Source: an uncultured Eubacteriales bacterium
GTDB taxonomy: Bacteria > Bacillota > Clostridia > Monoglobales > Monoglobaceae
NCBI GenBank assembly: GCA_900550775.1
Contig: URTH01000067.1
Span: 1-8,571, forward strand
Reading direction: 5' to 3'
Length of the DNA stretch: 8,571 nt
Shown here in pieces: positions 1-5,709 of this stretch; position 1 is the first letter of the stretch; the number at the start of each line of letters is the position of its first letter. Below the pieces are notes generated by a model. It was not told where the DNA came from. It worked only from the letters and a program-made list of their open reading frames with translations, and made no database searches. The position numbers and the translations under genes were made by a program.

Positions 1-1503
1 GGGAACCGCCGCCATGTTGGTCAAAGAGATAATTTGATTTGTGAACTCTACCGTATAATCGGTGTTCGCACGTAATTCCTCTGTGAATACAACCTTTAAT
101 TCATTTTCCGCACTGCCTTTTTCAACCCGATATGAAGCCGAGGGCGTAACCGTTACGGCGTTGTCTGTAAGTGCCGCAAAGTCAATCAGGTTATTAAACA
201 CTGCCGTGATGGCAAAATCCTTAACCGAAACATTGGCTGCGCCATCCTCCGGCGTTGTTCGCGTGATCTGGAATGCCGGCATGGTTTTTACCGTACGGAA
301 CGTAATGTTTTCTCCGTCAGCAACCGAAAAGCCTGCCAGAGTCTTAAATCCGTCCAAAAATGTGATGGTATATGCGGTATCCAGCTGCAAAGTATCCAGC
401 GCAATCCTGATGCTGTCACTGCTGCTTGCACTGCCCGGCGTTACTGTGAAAGAAACAGCGGGGCTGATCTGAATATTTTCGGTCTTTACGGTTGTTTTAT
501 CGATATACTTATCAAAAAGGACTTCGATCTCAGTTCCGATCAGACCGACCTCCTCGCCGGATTCTAAGGAAGTTGAAACAATCGATGCCTCGCCGTCATC
601 CAGACGGGAATCCTTCTGCCATGAAAGGATCGGATAACCGTTATTTGCCGCTGCGGTGTCCGCCGTGTATGCAGAACCCAAATCCGCAGCCATGTCTTTC
701 AGCTGATCTGCCGTGATCCGCTCACCGGCATAGCATTCCTGCGGCCAGTGAGGACTGTCCACGTAATACGAATTTACGACCTTGGACTTTAACCCTTCCT
801 CCTTGCAGCGCGCGAGCAGGGTATTGGAATAACAGTTTTCAACCTGTGCCACAGCGTGAATACCGCCGATCAGGCCGCCGTCTTCGTCAACCTCGCCGTC
901 TTCCATCGCACAGCCGATTGCATAACAATTTTTAACATTGATGCCGCTGCCGTCAACCAAGCCGATCAAACCGCCGCCGCGCTTTGCATAGCCATAAGTA
1001 GTGGTTGCGTCAATGGTTATATTTTTTGCATAGCAGCTTTCCACCGTTGCGTTTTCGGCTGCCTCGCCGATTAAGCCGCCAATGGCGTGCGTCCAGTTAG
1101 CTGCCGTTCCGGCTCCGTTCTCTACGCCGACATTTTTGATTTGTGCACTGCCGGCAACAGCACCGAAGATACCGTAAGGCAGTTCATCGGTGATTGAAAG
1201 CGTAAAATCTTTAATCACATGTCCCTGACCGTCAAAGGTGCCGCGAAACGGATGTCCCTTGACGCCAATATTGGCGCTCCACAGCATGTTATCTAAACTG
1301 ATATCGTTATCGAGATAATATACTTTTCCGGCGCCGCCCTGTGCGTCCGATTGAATATCACTTGCCATTTGTATGAGATCCTGTGCGGATGTAATATGGA
1401 TTTCGCTTTCATCAAAAAGGGAAACCGTGTCCGCGGCAACCGTAAAAGATATTGAGCTTATCATCATACATGCTGCCAGTAATATACTAAAGAATTTTTT
1501 CAT
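1..1503 (-). CDS. Secreted GLUG-module protein with Ig-like domains, N-terminal 501 residues (partial)
   Basis: Reading the minus strand from ATG at 1503 gives 501 codons without a stop to the window edge, so the C-terminus is missing. The start is fixed by a strong GGGAGG site four bases upstream and a signal peptide: Lys-Lys, a hydrophobic stretch to about residue 22, and a likely cut after Ala24 (VAA|D). An LAAC at 9-12 resembles a lipobox but is very early and hydrophobic sequence follows it. Residues about 33-296 form a GLUG module: a GTFDGQGHVIKDF strand, then repeated GGLIG and CYA/CYS motifs, typical of a right-handed beta-solenoid on cell surfaces. Residues about 304-402 and 408-501 look like SbsA-type Ig-like (Big_5) domains. 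It closely resembles the GLUG modules encoded just upstream, so the two genes are probably paralogs in one operon. The role is inferred to be surface binding, perhaps of plant polysaccharide. No catalytic domain is visible in this part. Confidence 0.88.
   Translation of the reverse strand, partial: MKKFFSILLAACMMISSISFTVAADTVSLFDESEIHITSAQDLIQMASDIQSDAQGGAGKVYYLDNDISLDNMLWSANIGVKGHPFRGTFDGQGHVIKDFTLSITDELPYGIFGAVAGSAQIKNVGVENGAGTAANWTHAIGGLIGEAAENATVESCYAKNITIDATTTYGYAKRGGGLIGLVDGSGINVKNCYAIGCAMEDGEVDEDGGLIGGIHAVAQVENCYSNTLLARCKEEGLKSKVVNSYYVDSPHWPQECYAGERITADQLKDMAADLGSAYTADTAAANNGYPILSWQKDSRLDDGEASIVSTSLESGEEVGLIGTEIEVLFDKYIDKTTVKTENIQISPAVSFTVTPGSASSSDSIRIALDTLQLDTAYTITFLDGFKTLAGFSVADGENITFRTVKTMPAFQITRTTPEDGAANVSVKDFAITAVFNNLIDFAALTDNAVTVTPSASYRVEKGSAENELKVVFTEELRANTDYTVEFTNQIISLTNMAAVP
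616..1407 (-). repeat. GLUG beta-solenoid module A1
   Basis: Residues about 33-296 of the partial secreted protein. It shares its plan with two modules in the upstream gene: a YY-x-x-NDI-type entry, a PF-x-G-x-F(D/N)G(N/Q)GHV strand, a ladder of (N/S)CY(S/A) motifs, a CYAGERITAD segment, and an ending NGYPILSWQ. The last two elements are nearly the same as in module B1, which suggests recent duplication. Confidence 0.75.
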
Positions 1504-1507
1504 ATTT

Positions 1508-1513
1508 CCTCCC
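1508..1513 (-). promoter_or_regulatory. Strong Shine-Dalgarno site (GGGAGG)
   Basis: The minus strand reads GGGAGGAAATATG, with GGGAGG four bases before the ATG at 1503. This is a near-ideal ribosome binding site of the kind used by Firmicutes. Bacteroides genes rarely carry one, so it also separates this part of the window from the helicase region. Confidence 0.85.
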
Positions 1514-1547
1514 ATAATCTCTGTGTCTTACCGTCGGATTATTGGTC

Positions 1548-1579
1548 TCTTCCGGGAGAGGTTTTGCCCTCCCGGAAGA
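1548..1579 (-). other. Intercistronic hairpin
   Basis: CTTCCGGGAG (1549-1558) and CTCCCGGAAG (1569-1578) pair perfectly over 10 base pairs, and T1548-A1579 makes an eleventh, with a 10-base loop. It lies 10 bases past the esterase gene stop and 45 bases before the next start. On the transcribed minus strand no run of U follows the stem; the T-rich bases lie before it. It is therefore not a standard intrinsic terminator. It may stabilise the upstream mRNA end, mark a processing site, or act as a leaky terminator that sets the ratio of the two proteins. Confidence 0.65.
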
Positions 1580-1588
1580 AAACGATAT

Positions 1589-4500
1589 CTAGTTTGCTTT
1601 TACAAACACGCCGATCGGCAAACCGATTGCCTTTACCTGACCTGCAACGAAGTCCGCAATCCAGTTTGCACCGTCATCATTAAAGTGCAGCTGGTCTGCA
1701 ACAAAAATGTTCATTGCCTTTGTCGCGGTAAATCCTTTTTCTTTCAGCAGATCGAGCGAGTAACGGTTTAAGTCAATGACCGGGATATCCTTTGCCTTTG
1801 CAAAGTCTCTCAAATCATCCGGGTATCCGTACAAGTAAGAATTTACCTTGTAGGTGCCGTCACCGAGTTTTTCATCGGTTGCGGCAGAAAGCCGTTCCGG
1901 CGGCGTTACGATCACCGCAGTTGCACCCTTTTCACGGATTGCATTTACCATCTGTCCCATGAGATAGTTGAAATATTCTCTGCTCAGGCCGCTGATTAAG
2001 CCCTCTGCTTCAAACCAGCTATCGTTGGTTCCAAGCTGGATAAAGACATAATCACCGCTCTTAATCTTACCCATCAGGGTTTCAAATCTGCCGTCCTCTA
2101 CAAACTCTTTTGCGGTCATTCCGCTTCTTGCCAGCGAATTGTCGATCGTGACATTTTCGGCATTGAACTTTGCACCGATCATCTGTCCCCAACCTTTAAT
2201 CTCGCTGGAAGCGTCATAGGTCTGGCACAAGGAATCGCCAATGGTATGAATGGTTGTCTTGTGATTGCTTTCATCGTTTTGATACGACTGCTTCACCTGG
2301 CTCATCGGCTTTAAGGAGCCGTTCGCAAGCGCGTAAAGCTTTAACGTATCTGCGCCGTTTACATCCATATCCACCAGAATGTCGCTGCCGTCAATATCAA
2401 AGTACGAAACAGCGGTCAAAACATCGTTCTTATAGAGTGCAACAACCAGCTTACCGTCCTCTATGGCGTTCTTCTTCACCGTAACCGTGCCAACCTTTGC
2501 TGCATTTTCCATGCCGTAAACGCGGTTTCCTTCTGCGTCTACAAGTCCCAGGTTCTGAATATCAAACGGATTCTTTTCCCGAACCTTTAAGTCGTACGTC
2601 TTTTCAATCTTATCGTCTGCAAACTCAATCGTGCTTGTGATCGTGATCGGCTGAACGTCATATCCGACCGGAATGTTGTCATAAATGAGCGTACCGTCCT
2701 GATCGAAGCAGTCATACGTAGACTTACGGTGTACTTCCAGTCCATCGTCAATGGCGCTGAAGGGATCTAAGCGATCGACAACGTCAACAAACTGCTTGGA
2801 CTGGATTTGTCCAACAAGCGCCGTCTTTTCAAATTCTTTATCTACTGCAAGAACCTCAACATCGTCAAGATAAATGTCAGCACCTGCGCCGATTGTTAAG
2901 GTAACGTCTCCGTCCGCAGCAGCTTTTGCGTAGACAACCTTGTTTTCCCACTTGTTTTGTACCGTCTTGTTTTCCAGCTTTTCGGTCAGATCCTGATCGC
3001 CAAGCTTAAAGGTGAGCGCCGCATTGTTTGCCGAATCGGAAACCGTGCGTGCCGCAAAGGAAATCCGGTAATAGCGATCCTTTGTGAGCGATACCCGGAA
3101 AGTATCGGCTGCATTTGCATTGACCTTCTTCACAAGCGAGTTTCTGCCGCTGTCCTTGCCGGAGACTGCCGCACTGTTTAAATTCATGCTGCCGTCCGCA
3201 ACCAGGTTCACATAGTTACCGCTGCTTTGTACCCATTTTAGGTTCGGCATATTGCCTGCCGGTACATAATGTCTGTCAAAGCCATAGCCAAGCTTGGAAA
3301 GATCGGTCTGACGATAACCGTAGTCATAGCCTGACGGCCATTCGGTCGGAGAGCCGGCATGGTAAGAATTTACCAGCGTCAGCCAATTCTTATATCTTCC
3401 GATATAGGTGTCAGCAAGACAACTCTCCACCTGTGCAAAGTTATCCGCCATACCAAAGAGTCCGCCTTCGTTATTAACAATCGGACTTTTCGTATATGTT
3501 TCAATGAACTTTTTGGAGTAACAATCTCTGATTTCGACGCCTTCACCGTTGACATAGCCAAACATTCCGCCGCCGCATTCTATTTCACCCTGTCCGCCTT
3601 CACGTGCGAAAGTCGCGGAATATTCAATATTATTTACATAGCATGCCGTAACCGCCGCGTTATCAATCAGGTCACCGGCCAAAGCACCGCAGTGCGATTT
3701 CCAGCTTACATTATTAGAAAGTATCGCCTTTACGCTCTCAATTCCGAGATGGTGAACATGCGCATTTCCTCCGATATAACTGAACAGTCCATAAACCTCG
3801 TCGCCGGTAATGTTTAGCGTAAAATTCCGGACAACGTGACCGTTTCCGTTAAAATCACCCTTGAACGGATTACTCTTGGTACCGATATAGGACGTCCATG
3901 CTACGCCGCCCATATCGATATCATTCATCAGCTTAAAGTAGAGACCCTCGGTACTGCTCAGCATCGACATTGCAAAAAGCTGCGTGACCGTTTCGATCTG
4001 GTACGGATCCTCTGCCGTGCCGACTCCCTTTTCAAATTCAGGCTTTGACACCTGCTGCCAAACCAGCATCGGATAGCCTTGATTCGTAAGATCGCCGGCC
4101 TGGAATGAGGAACCAAGATCAGCCGCCTTATCTTTGAGTGCGTCCGCCGTGATTCGATCACCCGAATAACAACCGTAAAACTCTCCCGTATGGTTTCCTG
4201 TGCTTGTGCATGCAAACGGCCATGGCGGCGATGCAACATAGTAAGAGTTTGTAACTTTAGCACAGTTATTTGCCATGCAACGAACCAGTGTCGTGTTGCT
4301 GTAACAGTTTCGGATCGCGGTCATCGTGTCAACTCGTCCGACAAGCCCCGCGTCATAGTCTACCTCTGCCTGGTCAAGGATTGTTCCGACACTATAACAG
4401 TTCTCTACCACAACGCCGTCACCGTTTGCATAGCCGGCAATTCCGGCCGCAGCACGGATCGGACCTGCGATTCCGCCGCTGGTATCATAGCCCAGCTTAA

Positions 4501-4930
4501 AGCTGATATTTCTGGAATAACACTCGTTGACCCTTGCGCTTCCCAAAAGTTCACCGACAATACCGCCCATCTTGGTTTGGTAAGCGTTTTTGTTTGTCAT
4601 GGTAAAGCTTGCGTTTTCAACGCCAAGGTTATGGATATAAGCGTCACCGCCGGCGTATGCAAAGATGCCGGCATTGAGACCGCCGTTTGTCACGGTGTAA
4701 TTTTTAATGACATGACCGTTACCGTCAAAATCACCGCCAAACGGCGCCGTTTCCGTTCCGATATAGGTTGCCCACTCATTATGATCCAGGTCGATATCGT
4801 TTTCTAAGCGATAATATTTTCCTGTCGTATCATTCTGTGCGGCAACCGCACCCAAAGCGTCCGGCCCATCAATCAGATACGGATCTTCCTCGCTGCCGGT
4901 TCCCTTTAGCTCGTTTGATACCGTCTGCCA
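1589..4930 (-). CDS. GLUG-module surface protein with C-terminal rhamnogalacturonan acetylesterase-like SGNH domain (5' end missing)
   Basis: Residues are numbered from the ATG at 5671; this part is 248-1360. Two GLUG modules (about 251-540 and 541-815) are followed by a jelly-roll domain like CBM4/9 (about 818-943, ending YLDDVEVLAV), two Ig-like segments (about 945-1030 and 1036-1135) and an SGNH/GDSL hydrolase (about 1138-1360). The hydrolase has block I GDS with nucleophile Ser1147, block II Gly1184, block III GTND with Asn1216, and block V DQLH with Asp1326 and His1329, so it looks active. Details such as GWGQ, GDYVFIQLGTND and D-x-L-HF match the rhamnogalacturonan acetylesterase group (CE12-like), which removes acetyl esters from pectin. 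The true N-terminus, which should carry a signal peptide and probably another module, is absent, replaced by nspC codons at 4922-4930. Domain names come from motif recognition; the exact substrate is inference. Confidence 0.85.
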   Translation of the reverse strand, partial: WQTVSNELKGTGSEEDPYLIDGPDALGAVAAQNDTTGKYYRLENDIDLDHNEWATYIGTETAPFGGDFDGNGHVIKNYTVTNGGLNAGIFAYAGGDAYIHNLGVENASFTMTNKNAYQTKMGGIVGELLGSARVNECYSRNISFKLGYDTSGGIAGPIRAAAGIAGYANGDGVVVENCYSVGTILDQAEVDYDAGLVGRVDTMTAIRNCYSNTTLVRCMANNCAKVTNSYYVASPPWPFACTSTGNHTGEFYGCYSGDRITADALKDKAADLGSSFQAGDLTNQGYPMLVWQQVSKPEFEKGVGTAEDPYQIETVTQLFAMSMLSSTEGLYFKLMNDIDMGGVAWTSYIGTKSNPFKGDFNGNGHVVRNFTLNITGDEVYGLFSYIGGNAHVHHLGIESVKAILSNNVSWKSHCGALAGDLIDNAAVTACYVNNIEYSATFAREGGQGEIECGGGMFGYVNGEGVEIRDCYSKKFIETYTKSPIVNNEGGLFGMADNFAQVESCLADTYIGRYKNWLTLVNSYHAGSPTEWPSGYDYGYRQTDLSKLGYGFDRHYVPAGNMPNLKWVQSSGNYVNLVADGSMNLNSAAVSGKDSGRNSLVKKVNANAADTFRVSLTKDRYYRISFAARTVSDSANNAALTFKLGDQDLTEKLENKTVQNKWENKVVYAKAAADGDVTLTIGAGADIYLDDVEVLAVDKEFEKTALVGQIQSKQFVDVVDRLDPFSAIDDGLEVHRKSTYDCFDQDGTLIYDNIPVGYDVQPITITSTIEFADDKIEKTYDLKVREKNPFDIQNLGLVDAEGNRVYGMENAAKVGTVTVKKNAIEDGKLVVALYKNDVLTAVSYFDIDGSDILVDMDVNGADTLKLYALANGSLKPMSQVKQSYQNDESNHKTTIHTIGDSLCQTYDASSEIKGWGQMIGAKFNAENVTIDNSLARSGMTAKEFVEDGRFETLMGKIKSGDYVFIQLGTNDSWFEAEGLISGLSREYFNYLMGQMVNAIREKGATAVIVTPPERLSAATDEKLGDGTYKVNSYLYGYPDDLRDFAKAKDIPVIDLNRYSLDLLKEKGFTATKAMNIFVADQLHFNDDGANWIADFVAGQVKAIGLPIGVFVKAN
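3227..4051 (-). repeat. GLUG beta-solenoid module B2
   Basis: Residues about 541-815. It opens with KGVGTAEDPYQIE, carries GDFNGNGHVVRNF and a CY ladder (ACYVNN, DCYSKK, SCLADT), and ends NMPNLKWVQ. It is the most divergent of the three modules: one rung has CL in place of CY, and the segment before the final strand lacks the CYSGDRITAD element found in the other two. Confidence 0.72.
4052..4921 (-). repeat. GLUG beta-solenoid module B1
   Basis: Residues about 251-540. It opens KGTGSEEDPYLID, carries GDFDGNGHVIKNY and the rungs ECYSRN, NCYSVG, NCYSNT and GCYSGD, and ends QGYPMLVWQQ. Its opening follows the residues WQT exactly as module B2 follows WQQ, which implies that another module ended just upstream in the intact gene. 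Confidence 0.75.
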
Positions 4931-4931
4931 G
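4922..4931. other. Chimeric junction between nspC and the GLUG-esterase gene
   Basis: On the minus strand the protein changes from NspC (EPGSAFTWQT) to the GLUG protein (VSNELKGTGSEEDPY). NspC proteins normally continue WQTG, while the GLUG protein uses WQQVS at its other module border. Both parents thus plausibly share TGGCAGAC or slightly more at the join. No transposase gene, long repeat or target duplication was seen here. Confidence 0.8.
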
Positions 4932-5671
4932 GTAAATGCCGAACCGGGTTCCAGGATAATGCGCAAATGGGGATAACGCTCTTTCAATCCGCGGAGCAGG
5001 CGAATCAGATGCTCCACATCGTAGTCCTTACGGGTCATCAAATGCCCGCCACCCAGATTCAGCCACTTTATTTGCGGAAACCAGCGGGAGAACTTCGCCT
5101 CCAGATGCTCCAGCGTACGTTCCAGCTCGTACGAGGACGACTCGCAATGGCAGTGGCAGTGAAACCCGTCGATGCCTTGCGGCAGCACATCGGGAAGCTG
5201 TTCGGCCATTACACCGAAACGGGTGCCGGGAGCACAAGGGTTATACAGTTCCGTTTCCACTTCCGAATACTCCGGATTGACGCGTATGCCGCAGGATATA
5301 TCCTGCCCGGCCGCCTGAATCATGGGATAAAAACGCCGGAACTGAGCCAGCGAATTGAATGTGATGTGACTGCTGCATCGCATGATTTCCGGAAAGTCGG
5401 CTTCCGTATATGCCGGAGAGTATGTATGCGCCCTGCTGCCGAATTCCTCCAACGCCAGGCGTGCCTCGTATACGGAGCTTGCCGTAGAATGCTCCACATA
5501 CTCACGGAATATGGGAAACGAGCGCCACATGGCAAAGGACTTGAAAGCAAGGATAATCTCTACACCAGCCCGGTCGGCAACACTCTTTATCAATGTGAGG
5601 TTCTTCCTCAACAGTTCTTCCTCCATGATATAACAGGGAGAAGGGAAAAGGTCGAAATCTTTATCTGTCAT
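4922..5671 (-). pseudogene. nspC: Carboxynorspermidine/carboxyspermidine decarboxylase, N-terminal 250 residues (truncated)
   Basis: NspC is a PLP-dependent, alanine-racemase-fold decarboxylase that makes norspermidine or, in gut Bacteroides, spermidine from the carboxylated precursor in the cytoplasm. Visible are the PLP lysine Lys44 in LAFKSFAMW, the HCHCHCE segment, the glycine loop GGGH (207-210) that binds the PLP phosphate, and EPGSAF with Glu241. Family members are about 380 residues, so the last third is missing, including the CHMPD-type active-site segment and the C-terminal beta domain. The fragment should be inactive, because the active site is built from both parts. The ATG at 5671 is preceded by an A-rich leader without a Shine-Dalgarno site, as is usual in Bacteroides. 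It lies 38 bases after the helicase stop and is probably co-transcribed with it. The truncation is most likely a join artefact, so the source genome probably has an intact nspC. Confidence 0.9.
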
Positions 5672-5709
5672 TTTTCTTGTTATATAAACTTTTAAAGTAA
5701 AAACCGGAT

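Noticed and set aside
1468..1480. Lipoprotein signal (LAAC at residues 9-12) in the GLUG/Ig-like protein
   Set aside because: The cysteine comes too early and the hydrophobic stretch continues past it to a normal VAA cleavage site, so an ordinary secretory signal is more likely.
1548..1579. Intrinsic terminator for the esterase gene
   Set aside because: The stem is good, but neither strand has a U-run directly after it, so it is listed only as a hairpin.
4190..4807. Cysteine-rich plus-strand open frame of 205 codons
   Set aside because: It is a shadow of the GLUG module on the opposite strand; its cysteines and serines come from the complement of repeated Ala/Asn/Thr codons.
1589..5671. A natural 1360-residue decarboxylase-GLUG-esterase fusion protein as a new system
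   Set aside because: The decarboxylase is cut before its active-site C-terminus, there is no signal peptide for the surface part, and the neighbouring sodB is also broken. A chimera explains all three facts.
4967..5695. Plus-strand open frame of 242 codons opposite nspC
   Set aside because: It is antisense to conserved nspC codons, including the PLP lysine and GGGH loop, and shows no family features of its own.
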